Shown one piece after another: positions 38,767 through 50,400 of a DNA stretch of 64,000 bases. How positions within the stretch are numbered: position 1 is the first letter of the stretch; the number at the start of each line of letters is the position of its first letter. Under the pieces are notes generated by a model. It made no database searches. It had not been told where the DNA came from and worked only from the letters and a program-made list of their open reading frames with translations. The stretch is taken from NCBI GenBank assembly GCA_028095005.1, contig CM051459.1, positions 112,007,431 through 112,071,430 on the forward strand, given 5' to 3'. A program made the translations under genes and the position numbers. Source of the stretch: Rhynchospora pubera (lineage: Eukaryota > Streptophyta > Magnoliopsida > Poales > Cyperaceae).

Positions 38767-39353
38767 TAGGGCTGTCAATGAAACCCGTTTACCCGTTTAT
38801 CCAACCCGTATCGTACCGTATAAGACGGGTATGGATAAAGTTTTATTTTCGTTAAGTTAACGGGTACGGGTACGGGTAAGGAAATTTTTTCGTTAATTTA
38901 ACGGGTATGGGTACGGGTAAAAGCTATTTCGTACCGTTTTCATAACGGGTAATTGCCATAATTAAAAAGATACAATTACATGATACATATGGCATCTTAT
39001 ATTACATGATTGGTAAAAAAAATATTGCTATATTTTATTTAAGATTTATAATTCTTTCCATTCAGTGTACGAAAAAATAAAAAAACATAAACCTAAAATA
39101 TTCGCCACCATTGTTGCACTTTATTAATATACTTATTGATATAATTTATTTATACAGAGTGTATAAATTTTATTATTATTATATTTATTTTTTACCGTTA
39201 CCGTATCCGTACCGTTAATTCTAAACGGGTACGGTAAGGTACGGGTAAAGCTATTTTTAACGGGTACGGGTAGGGTACGGGTAAAAAAAATTTAACGGGT
39301 ACGATAATGAAAATACCTTCTACCGTACCGTACCATACCCATTGACAGCCCTA
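38767..39353. mobile_element. Non-autonomous hAT element with ACGGGTACGGGTA repeats, copy 1
   Basis: The 587-bp element begins TAGGGCTGTCAATG and ends CATTGACAGCCCTA, a perfect 14-bp inverted repeat, flanked by ACGGACAG on both sides (38759-38766 and 39354-39361), a perfect 8-bp duplication. Both ends carry many ACGGGTA / TACCCGT units. It is the same family as 53308-53949. No coding capacity. Confidence 0.93.
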
Positions 39354-39361
39354 ACGGACAG

Positions 39362-41985
39362 TGATGATATCTCAGGTTCTCAAGTCGCAGATAAGATATA
39401 AAGATTTGCAGGGGTATTCATGAAATTTCCCCATAGATATTAGTGGAATATGACGCAATGTGGCGAGTGTTTTAGTAGTGCCAATGTACCATTGATTCAC
39501 AATTAATTGTGGTGAGAATGTGGACAGGAACATGCAACCTAATGGAATTAAGAGCCCCCTCATGCATGTCTCTTTCTCTATTATACTTTTTTTAAGCTAA
39601 CTAAATAGACAATTAATTAAGCAAACACTCTGGTGCCAGTTCAATCTGAAAAAGATTGACAAATTACAAAGATTAAATAATATACTTTGAAATTCAATTT
39701 ACTTCATGTACTATATATATATATATATATCATATAATTAATATTGAACAAAGAAAATAAGAAATTTTTTCCTACCTGCATATTTTCTTGTACAAAAAAT
39801 AAGGAAAAAATTTGCATGCCTATACAAGAAAGGAAAAAAAAAATTCGCTCATCGAGGGAAAAAATGTGTTTTCGAGATTGCCCATCAACTTTTTCGTGCA
39901 ACTTGGGAATTTATTGTGTTAAATATTAAAATAAATGGAAATCATTTAAAAATTAAAATGTATAGAATTAATGTTTGCTTTTATGGGCAACAAAACAATA
40001 TGACTTAGGTAGTTTGACAAAATTAATGGACAAGCCTGAAACAAGATGCTCTGCATAACAATTAATAATATGTCATAAAAAATAGCAATTCGATCGGAAT
40101 GATGTAATTAGATCTGCAATCTTATTGAATATTTTATTAACTTGTTATAGAGTAGTAAAATATTTCCAGTTTTTGCCAAAAGTATAACCCTCATTAATTT
40201 ATGATAAGAAAGGTAATTATTTAATTAAAAAGAAAGAAGAGAGAATTTTGTAATGTGTATATATATAGTAATGCTAGGTTTCGGAACTTGCTCTCCAAGG
40301 GAAGTTTGTGCCCAAAGTTACAGCAATCATGATAGCGGCTTAACTACTTTAGCTGCTTTTACAAGGCATGCAAAACACCAACTGAAGGCATGAAGCTCGT
40401 TAGAAATTAATTAATAGTGTACGTGGGAGCAGTCGCGAGGTCAGAAAATTTTTGAATGCGGTTCACTCAAATTAATAAAGATTATATAATTATTATTTAT
40501 CAATTTTGATAAAATTGTCATGTAAAAAAAAATGAATTTTTAGTCATGGGGTCATCAATGAAATTACATTTGCAATTTTATGGGGTTCAAATAGAGATTT
40601 TCATAAGAAAATGATCAATATAACAATAAAAATATATAAAATAATATTTGATTGTAAAAAAAAATGGGTGACATTGCACCCCATTCATTTCATTTAAACT
40701 CGCCCATGCGTGGGAGTCTAGTACCGCCGTTATTCTAGAAGTGACAAGTTCAATTTCCGTTGGGCGCAGAAGAGGAATAAACTCTATTTCACATAGTTGA
40801 CTATGCCTTATAAATAAATGGCGTTATTAAAAAAAACAAATTAGTTAATAGTCATAAAATATTGCATGCACTCTCTAGTCCTCTCTCCAATAAAAGAATT
40901 GCTGCACTAATTATATATAACAGAAACTAATATAATGCTGCAATAGAATATTATGCGCTCTCTAGTCCTCACTCTAATATTCCTTTCAACAGTTTTTGCC
41001 GACTTTATGATGAAAAATATGAATATTACATTTTAATTAGAGGAAGTTCAGACAATAAATGTGTAAATTTGTTGTATCTATACCGTGAATTCTGCAATTG
41101 TCAAGGGTGTATCATATAATACCAAAGTGCATTGAGAAAGGTTCGTAATATGACTCCAGAAGTTTAAGACAACTAGTTGAAAAGAAAGCCTACACTCAAA
41201 CACAGAAGAATGCATTGGCTCATAGGCAAGATTTATAAATTTTTTAACTTTTATCGTTTAAAAAAAAATTAGAAGCTATATTATTTTGGGAATACTGTTG
41301 ATTCATAGTTGTAAATAGCATGCTAATTCACCCTAGGATGCTAATCGGATGCTTACGAAAATTCAACTTCGGTGGGCTGACCTTATTTTCTATTATATAT
41401 TTTTAATGATGTTCTTGAACCTCGAGTTATTTTGTAGCCTTGAGTCATATCATTCAGACATTCACCATATAACTCCTTGCGAGAATTTTTAGTTTTTATC
41501 TCAAATTTTATTCGAATCATTTATCGCGCTTGCAAAACCTGATCATAAGACGGGATGATTACGATAGTAAGGTCAGAATAAATTAGGATTGCTTATGGTG
41601 TATACCAGCTGAGTATTCCCATAGTCCCATTGATTCAAACTTCTTAAAATTCGAGACGATGTTAATTCCATTATATAAGCATTGATAAAGGACTAAGGTG
41701 GTACCGCTATTAGATTTTTAGTTGAATAATGACCACACATCTTTCATTTTTAGTACAGCTTTGTTCGCCTGTTCCGCGTCAGAGCTGGTACAGAAATTAA
41801 TTTAACAACCCGTGTCCAGGTTGTTTATGACAATTCAATTAAATAGCATCCCCATCTAAGTAGGTTTATAGTAGACTCTCGCTTGTGAGTCTCTTTAAAA
41901 AAATTTTCTTTAAGCTCCTTTTTTCTTCTCAAAGCAGTATGAGTCGTCATTAAACTAGGAGCAAGTTATTGGAATAGACAAAATT
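39362..41985. other. Intergenic AT-rich region
   Basis: No gene is supported. A segment at about 40690-40835 has a tRNA B-box-like AAGTTCAATTTCC and ends in an A-rich tail, so a decayed SINE is possible but unproven. Confidence 0.45.
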
Positions 41986-41993
41986 GTTATGTA

Positions 41994-42189
41994 TAGGGGT
42001 GCATAACGTCTAAAACAAACCACACAAATGAACTGTTGTGTTGATCGTTACGTTTTGAACAAGAAACTAATTATTCAAAATCACGAAAATACCACGAAAA
42101 TATACATGGACGGAACCATTTCAAGCTTGCGTTAACCGTTTCATTTTTTATAAGACGGTCAAATTAAACGGTCACCGTTTTCAGGCCTA
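41994..42189. mobile_element. Short non-autonomous hAT-like element (TAGGGGTGCATAAC type)
   Basis: The 196-bp element begins TAGGGGTGCATAACGTCTAA and ends CAGGCCTA, flanked by a perfect 8-bp duplication GTTATGTA (41986-41993 and 42190-42197). Left end and inner AACCGTTT motifs match the copy at 14046-14252. No coding capacity. Confidence 0.88.
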
Positions 42190-42479
42190 GTTATGTAAGT
42201 GCAAAGAACACAATTGAGTAACATATAAATTGCCATACCGTTTGCATTTGCTGATCCTATGCATGAATAAAAACGAAAAGTGGATAATGGATTTAAGAGG
42301 CGCCAACAAATCTGCATCCCTTTTAGGATGTTTTTTTTTTTAATCGAATCGGCCCGTAGGCATAGGAGGTTGTTAATTTGTTATGGTAATTACTACTTAC
42401 CATCCATTCTTTTGTCATCACTGTCATCCACAAGATCGGCGCCCTTCATTTTTTCGCATGTCTCTATCGGATCGCCTAA

Positions 42480-43630
42480 CTCCATCGCGTCTCTCCTCCC
42501 CTCCCCTCCCCTCCCCTCCACCCAGTGGCGGAATAGAAGCTCCCAAGCGTTGCTCCCTCTCTCTTCGCACTCCCACGCGTGGTTCTCTCCTTCTCCCTTC
42601 GCACTCCCACGCGTGGCTCTCCCTTCACACTCCCAGCGCCAGCACCTTCCCACCACTCCCAGGCGTGGCTCCCTCTCCTTTCTCTCTTGCTCCGTGAGTT
42701 TCCCTCACTCTCTTCTTCTTCCTCCCTTCTCTTTTTCTTCATGCTCTCTTCTATTCCCTCTCTATTTGTTTTTTTCGATTTCATCGGTCCTTTCTTCATT
42801 CTTTCCTGTTCAATTTTTATCTTTTGTACGAGTCCAAATTGTTTGTTATATATGTTCAATTTGTTTGTTGTATTTGTTCAATTTGTTTGTTGTATCTGTT
42901 CAATTTACTTTTTGTGAGTCCACATTGTTTGTTACATATGTTCAGTTTATTTGTTATTTATGTTCAATTAGTTGTTATATCTGTTCAGTTTATTTATTAC
43001 GTATGTTAATTTTTTTATATCTGTTTTACATATGTTCAATTTATTTGTCATATCTGTTCAATTTATGTGTTACATCTGTTCAATTTATTTACACTTTTAT
43101 ATTTCGTATGAATCCATATTATTTGTTACATCTGTTCAGTTTATGTGTTATAACTGTTCAATTTATTTGTCATTTCTGTTCAGTTTATTTGATCACTTTT
43201 ATCTTTTTTTATGAGTCCGCATTATTTGTCATATATGTTCAGTTTATTTGTATAACTGTTCAATTTATTTGTCGTTTCTGTTCAATTTATTTGCTCACTT
43301 TTACTTTCTTTTTTATGAGTCCAGATTGTTTTTTTACATATTTTCAGTTTATTTTGCTATATATGTTCAACTAGTTGTTATATCTGTTCAGTTTAGGAAA
43401 GTAGGATAAAGTGTGAGGGAGAGGAAGGAGAAATATAACACCAGGGAGGAAGGAGGGACGAAAAAGAGGGATGGCAAGGAAGGAAGGCGTGTTAGGAAGG
43501 AAGGGGCGCGAGGGAGGAAAGACACGTGAGGGAAAGAGGGCGCGTAAGGGAGGGAGAGGCGTCTCCAGTGGCGTGCGGAAAAAAAAATCAGAAGTTGGAG
43601 GGGAGGGGAGTGTTGGATGACGCGGATGAT
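42480..43630. repeat. Probable element with mirrored pyrimidine/purine arms around a minisatellite
   Basis: The left arm (42490-42800) is pyrimidine-rich with repeated CTCCCCTCC and CTCCCACGCGTGG; the right arm (43395-43615) is the purine-rich mirror with GGAGGGGAGGGGAG at its outer end. Between them lies the 22-bp minisatellite. Arms of this kind suggest a foldback or Mutator-like element, but no target-site duplication could be fixed. Plus-strand open frames of 364, 112, 104, 80 and 61 codons here come from composition and repetition, not from a protein. Confidence 0.5.
42835..43395 (+). repeat. Minisatellite, 22-bp unit (ATTTGTYATATCTGTTCART type)
   Basis: About twenty tandem units of roughly 22 bases, each ending TGTTCARTTT. 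After every three or four units comes a spacer such as ACTTTTATCTTTTTTATGAG followed by TCCACATT, giving a higher-order pattern. The unit length is not a multiple of 3 yet all three plus-strand frames stay largely open, since stop codons are rare in the unit. The result is a falsely long reading frame of hydrophobic residues. Confidence 0.9.
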
Positions 43631-43654
43631 TATTTTATGGATGACGCTTATCAC

Positions 43655-44044
43655 TCCTGAATTTGTTATTACATTACAATTTACAAATGCTAAAATCTAC
43701 GTTACCCTTTCATCCCATTTTGGGCCACAATGTCTAAATTTGGGCTTTGTCAATGACCCAGCTTACTGCAGACTAGAACTCTAAACTTGAAAAGCTTGCA
43801 TAGGCATATGCTTTTTCCATGAACTTATTCAAGTACATCAAAGTTCATAACCTTTAATTTGATCAATAACAAATAAGTCTTTTACATATATTGTCTTGCC
43901 CTTTACCTGTGATATAAAGAATCTAAAGAACAAAAAAATAACGTAGAATGAATAACTAAAACACAACTCCATATAATTAAGAAAAATACTATTAATGGAA
44001 AGACTCGTATATATCATGCTGTCTTTACTGAAATTGTAGTACCT
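43655..44044. other. 3' flank of the kinase-PP2C gene
   Basis: AT-rich sequence downstream of the stop at 44045, expected to hold the 3' UTR. No other feature is visible. Confidence 0.5.
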
Positions 44045-47000
44045 TCAGTAAATTCTTTCAGCTGTAGAAACTGGACGAAGAAATACAACAATAACTGTGA
44101 TATTATCCTTGCTGCCCCGCTCTGCTGCCTCTGTGGCCAGTCGCTTGGAGCACATGCCGGGTTCTTTAACCGTGTCTTTTATTATTGATATCACATCCTC
44201 GTTTGTTAGCACATCCCATAGCCCATCACTTGCCATTACCTTTAAGGAAACAAGAAAGATGTTACTTTTTTGTCTAAAAATGTGTACATTCACACGGTTT
44301 CATTTTATTTTATATTAATTTCAATCTATGATAAGACATCAACAACTTCATCAAAAATGATAATAATAATAAATGACATGGTATCCAAAAATACAGAAGT
44401 GCTCTTAAGGACAAAAGGGATGTGGCAAAATCTGGGCTTCTTTTGTTAATATCTGGCATGTGAAGATAATTGAAGATACCAAGAAAATACATACCAGGAA
44501 TTCATCTTGAGAAGATAATGTGGCCTCGATTATCTCAGGCCGTGCTGTGACAGCAGGTTTTAAATCATCATCACCGATCGATCTTGTAACCTAATGATAT
44601 AAATCAAAATCACAATTTTTATTATTTAGTAATTAGTACACTAACACTTTTTAAAATTTTATTTTTTACTCGATGACGCAACTAGAGGATACAGCTTAAA
44701 ATTTATTTTAGGCAGATGTGTAGCCCAGATTTTGTATCTAGAAGTGAGCTGATGTAAATTTTGCTTCTAGACACAATGGTAAAATTAAATATACTGCTTT
44801 ACAAGTATGTATTCTGATAAATGCTTATTTAAATAAAGAACAATGCACCTCATTGAGTTCTGATTTTTCAATGAAACAGCAAACAAGCCAAGAAAAGGAA
44901 AAGCAAACAACAAATGTCATTGTGTACTCCAACCAGTAAAAGAAATCAAGTATTAGCATGTAAACAGTGGTTTATACAAGTATAATTAGCACTGGTGTAT
45001 CACCTGTAAAGCAGCAGGACCGATGCGCCACGTGTCAACTTGCCATTTGACATCCATTCCTTCATTAGTAACACGCTCCCTCTCATCAGCACAGCTAGCT
45101 ACATGGTCCTATATATCAAACATTTCTTAGCCATATTAGCTTCTCTAAAAATATAGTAAGTAATTTCATGTTGCACCAACAAAGCGTTCAACAATGATAT
45201 ATACAAAACGAGAATTTGTGCAACTCTCCACAAAATGGAAAAAAGAAAACACATGAAGATCTCTGCCATAAATTCTCATAAATGGCCCACTTAGCTTTCT
45301 AAGTCATGCAGGGATAAATGAAACCAGAAACCTATTGGGTTATCTAGAGAGCATATAAGATTCTATGTTATCTGGGATTAAAGTTATATTTGCATAATTG
45401 TGGGGAAGGGTGCCTCTGAAATTATAAACTAATTAATTTTGCAGGAGCATAGATGATATCCTTAATCTTTAGGGGTCAAAACATAAAATTGCACCAAAAT
45501 TAAGTTTTTTTCTTGAAACAACTTCATCACCTTACTCATGGGAAAAGGTTGGCCAGCTCGATTTAAAATGGCACGGCAGTCACCAGCATTTGCCACATAA
45601 AGCTTTTCTCTGATGACCAGTGCTGTAATAGCCGTGCAACCAGGATGCCACTCTTTTTGTGTTATTCTCTTAGAATTGCAACAAAGTAAAAGCTCATCTC
45701 TGAAGGCTGCATCAGTTTTCGTGAATGCCTCGATAAGCATGTCAGATGGGCTGTACAAGAATCGGTTCAGTTAGGTACTAAGTTTCTGAAACTATCCCTT
45801 CTCTCTTACTGTTTCAATCTGAATTATGGAAGAATTGGAAAAAATAAAGGCTTTTCTTTTTGTGGTTGCTACTTATTATTTTCAGGCAAAGACTAACCAT
45901 TACTAAAAATGTTTCTTACTAGGAAACTTTTAAAGATGAATGTGCTTACCTTTCAGTATGGCAGTAATTTTGCAAAAATGCAGGAATTGCTCTTGCAGAA
46001 AACTCAGCAGCCGCAGCACCTACAAACATAGATAGTTATGGCATAACTTCATTTCCAAAAGTATACTTCAAATGCATCAAGCTTATAATTTACTATCAAC
46101 ATTTAAACTCAAAGCTGAGAAACTATATGCATTAATTTGAAAAGTATGCACAAATGTCAGGATTTATTTCGAATTCATTTGTATATTGAGGTATGTTGGT
46201 AGATTGAGAAAACTTCCGGTCTGCCTTACCAGTAATGCAACATTTTGTACATGGCGAAGATCATCACACTGAAATTTACAAAGGCCTGCAAGTTATTTCT
46301 ACGAATGTATACATTGCTATTTATGATCATCACACATACTCTACAATAGAGAAACATGACATAAAATACCTCTGTGACCATCAAAGATCCCGAAGGCATG
46401 TATATCATGATCATCAAACATGCAAGGCTTCATGAAATGAGCATCCTCCATAGTCTCTCTTCTCCCACATGTAGAAAACGACCCCCATGATAAAGTTGGT
46501 CTATATGTCTGATTAACCAAGTAAACACCTCTCCATTTCTATCTTGCATTTCCAATTTCTTCCCAAGTTTCTCACCTTGTTTGTACCAGTCCACATCCTC
46601 CTGGTACTGATTTACCTTCATTGTACCACTCTCACCTGATTTACCATGCTTAGTAGTTGGGATTGGCTTAAGCTTATTATGAAGTACACTCAATACTTCA
46701 ACAATTTCTTGAAATGAAGGTCGGGATAGTGGGTCCGGGTTCCAGCAGCGTTCGATAAGGGTTATCAAACTTGCTGGATATCCAGATTCAGGTGTGGCAA
46801 TAACTGGCCGTAGCCCCTCAGAGACTACCTTTGCAATTAGTTGTTGTTCAGTATATGTCATTTCAAGTACTGTATGTGCCTGAATAGAAGGTATCCATAG
46901 TATTAGTAGCTGCATATCACATTAGGTGACCTGATAACCTGATGGGTACAATAACCACTCAGTTGTAACAATGGAACTGAACAACAAAGAAGACAGAACA

Positions 47001-49440
47001 GATTCATCATTCACTACAGTATCTGTATCGCACCTAATAGGCACAATTTGTAGATATTGATTTACTTAATAAAGAGTGAAAAATAGAATACCTGAGCTTC
47101 AGCACGTAGATCTGTGTATGGAACCACACCAGTAAGAAGCTCGCTGTATTGATTTGAAAATAGAATTTAATGACCCAAATAATCTCACAAAAACACATCT
47201 CATCATTTGAAATTAAAGAAATATTTCTTACTTCATCGATATGGCATAACTATATACATCTGATTTTTCAGTATGTACATCCTTTTTCAAAATCTCAGGT
47301 GCCATGTAAATTAGAGTTCCAACCATGTTTTTCTTATGAAATCCACCTGTCGGTTTGCCTGATGATTTCCAATTTTCAGCAGAAACCTTTTTCAAATCCT
47401 TTTTGTATGCAGCCAGACCAAAGTCTGTCAGATGCGGATGGAGGTCCTTATCAAGCTGCAGAGAAATTTTCAAAACCATAAATTTAGATTCGCCAAAAAA
47501 TAAAAGTTAAGGTGTAAATTTACCACAAATGTTTAAAATTATTAGCATCAAGGAAAATTACCAAAATATTTGATGGTTTAATATCCCTGTGTATAATTCC
47601 AAGGCCATGCAAATACTCAAGAGCCTTTGCTGATATGATATTTTGCGTCCAGAAATGAGGAAAAAGAAATTAGTAAGTTATATTCTGCTTTCCAAGAAAA
47701 TAAAAATATTCACGGATAAGCCAACATTGTCACAAAAAAAAACAATTTGTCAGCCAAGAAAATAAAAAATATGAAGTCACCTAAGTCTAAAGCAATGGAC
47801 ACAGCAAATTCAGGAGCTGGTGCCCACTCCTCGACGTGTAATTTGTCAGCCAAGTTTCTCGACTCATAGAACTGGTAAAAATATGTGTAGTTAGGTGGCC
47901 TCGCATGAGCTGCAACCAGCTCAGCCAATCCAGGGTGCTCCAATTGGCTATGAACAAATCAACTAAATTAATGTCAATCACTCACTCCTGTTTTGCAAGA
48001 AAACTATTTTTCTTCCGGTTTTCTTTTTTAGTATTTCCAAAGTTTTTAATGGAAAAGGAATTACTCCAACGAGTACTTTATTTATATTTGACAAATTTGA
48101 TCCTTGCATTATATTTGTACAATATTGTCATTATTTAAATTTCCTTCTCATGACCCTGATAATTTTGGGACAGTTTTTTTTTTAAAAAAAAAACAATATA
48201 AAGAAAAAAAAGCAAAAAATAAATTGAAGATGATATTCAATTTAGTAAAAAAATAAGATTACATTCATATGGTAAAATTATGTGGTACTGTCAAATTGAT
48301 TTCGAAATAGTATTTTTTTATTGATAATCTAAAAGCTGTTTTATTTTTCAAACAAACACCAAGTGCTTATAAATGTCATATTGTCATAGGACTATTTGTT
48401 CTAGCACACTTACCATACGTGGTAGGCTTTCAAAATACGTACTGATAACTCAAGTTTTGTTTTTCTATAAAAGACCATTTGAAATAATTTTTTTTCTTAT
48501 TTTATGTAAAAGAAAGGCTCATGTACCAACTTTTCATTAACCCCAGCTGGTGTTGGGTTCCAAATATGCAACATCCCCTATGGAGAGGATTAACTTAGCC
48601 ATCTGTTCTATGCACGGTTCTCATGAAAAAAAAATAGCATTGACTGAAATGATGAATAAGAAGAAAGAGGAAAGAGGAAATATAGTGTACCAGATGAGTT
48701 GCAATTGGTAGTGAAACTTATCAAGGTCTTCAGAGGTAGAAAGAATTGGCTTCTTAGCTGCAACTCTTTCACCATTGAGTTGTGCCTCATAAACCGTGCT
48801 CTCAGATCCTTTTGGGGAAATTCAGACATATTGTCAAACTCAGTTTAATTAAGTGCAAAATTTAAATTTCTGATGTTACAATTTGAATAGACTTGAACAA
48901 CCTTCACAGGGAGCATTGAGAATGCTGGAATTTAATTAATTCATTTCAGTAAGATATATTATTCTTTTATAAAAAAGAGAAAATTTGAATTATCAAGTGA
49001 GAGGCAAGATTTTTTAACAAATTGACAACTTAGAAATCACATTTTGAGATAAAATAACAATTAGAAAAATGTATTCCAATCAATAAGAAATTTTACATCA
49101 ACCCACAATATATCAGTAATAAAGCATAAGAAATGAGAAGTTATCTAGTGGTGTCAAAAGCAAGCAACTCACCTCTAATGTAGATAAATCAAGTTAAACA
49201 GCAACTAATCACTATAATTAACCAAGTAATCAAACCACCTGATACTAAGTAAGAGTACTAGCACTAATGAAAGCCAAAATTTAAGAAATAGGATGGGGTT
49301 AGAAGGGTAAAAAGGTCAATACCTCGAGCAATAGGAGCGAGGAGGGAAAAAGAGGAGGAGGGAAGGTGCAGAGGTATCTTCTCACTGGTACAACAACCTC
49401 GGAAGCATGTATTAGGCTCTGGTATCTGCATCTCCACCAT
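44045..49440 (-). pseudogene. Kinase and PP2C-like domain protein (At2g40860 type), frameshifted as given
   Basis: Dual-domain signalling protein: Ser/Thr kinase-like half, then PP2C-type phosphatase half. Minus-strand exons: 49440-49323, 48808-48691, 47947-47781, 47629-47562, 47455-47232, 47143-47092, 46879-46370, 46019-45950, 45750-45531, 45108-45004, 44590-44495, 44239-44045. All junctions are GT-AG and in phase. With one base restored in exon 7 the product is 647 aa, near the Arabidopsis relative. Kinase marks: VAAKKP (K58), HRDIKPSN (148-155), DFG (168-170), APE. PP2C marks: METMED-like RRETMEDAHF, FDGHRG, GDCRAIL, ASDGLWDV, KDNITVIV. In exon 7, near 46511-46518, the frame moves by one base between the kinase tail (KLGKKLEMQDRNG) and the phosphatase start (TLSWGSFSTCGRRE). 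Read as given, translation stops at 46430 after about 398 aa. Splicing out 46615-46509 (GTAAAT...ATCAG, 107 bases, phase 0) would rejoin the frames. Hence either a pseudogene, an assembly error or an exitron-like intron. Every other exon looks intact. Confidence 0.85.
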
Positions 49441-49868
49441 TTATTTCTTCTTGTAGTTTCAAGCGCTCTTTCTTTTGTTTGCTTCGCGAGTCTATAGAGA
49501 ATCAAGGAGAATATAAATAGATATAGGAAGGTCAAAAGTCAAGGGACGAACTCGAAAAAGAACAAGCAATACGTTGTGTATTTTTCTCCAGTACTTTAAA
49601 ATGGAGATGTCCCGTTCCATTAGAGGAAAGCTTCTCTTTCAAAAAAAAATCAAAATCGTTTTGTAATGTATCTTTTTATACCGTTTTTTTATGGTAAATT
49701 ACAAACAAAATGTCTATAGTTGGTCTTATCAGATAATGTGATGATGTCATTATAATTGCACCAAACAAGTATCCACCATTGGTTGTATGTTTGAGGCCTC
49801 CATTCTGGAAGAAATGGAGAAAAGGTGCATCTTTAGTTTGTGGGTGAAATACTGAAACGTACCTTTGC
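49441..49868. other. Promoter side of the kinase-PP2C gene
   Basis: Upstream region of the minus-strand gene. No TATA match at a convincing distance. The transposon block starts at 49877, so the native promoter between them is short, about 430 bases. Confidence 0.5.
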
Positions 49869-50400
49869 TTGTGTTGCTATGTTACACGGATACTCCAAAA
49901 TATGCTCGTATCCCGTATCCGACGCGTATCCGACGCGGATTCGCGTACGATACGCACCCGACAGTCCACGTGGCGTATCTGATTATTTTAATGTATTTTG
50001 ACTGAAGGATTCGGTCAAAATTCGTGAAAATACGGCTTGGATACGCTAGAATACAAACAGAATACGGATACGTTTGTATTGAAAGGCCAGTTCTGTAATG
50101 AGTTTTGGCGCTATTAGTAGTTTTTTTTTTTGATGAATGCCCTTGGGCCTACAATTCACTAAAACACAAAGTCTAATACAGAGTACAAAGTACAAACTCG
50201 CCTGCGTGACATAAAAAATAGTAAACAAACCTGGTGCTTAGATAAAAAGACAACCTATGAGAAAACTTACTAAACAAAAACAGAACTTAAATAAAAAATA
50301 AGACAAACTGAAAGACACTACCAAGTCATAAAGACACATAAACTAAACTAGGACCAACGAAAAATAGAAACAAATAGGCTTTAAGCACCAGTCTCAGACC

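Noticed and set aside
42280..43374. 364-codon plus-strand open frame
   Set aside because: It is the translation of pyrimidine-rich DNA and the 22-bp minisatellite. Overlapping frames of the same kind are open too, and the residues merely repeat the tandem unit.
46430..46500. Reading the end of the kinase-frame ORF (GGRFLHVGEERLWRMLIS) as genuine protein
   Set aside because: The same bases in the shifted frame read as the conserved PP2C start (FSTCGRRETMEDAHF), so this tail is an out-of-frame reading.
46532..46582. GT-AG introns shorter than 70 bases to explain the kinase-PP2C frame change
   Set aside because: Candidate segments of 20, 28, 37 and 48 bases are below a workable intron size, and the 67-base one gives the wrong phase. 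Only the 107-base option remains.
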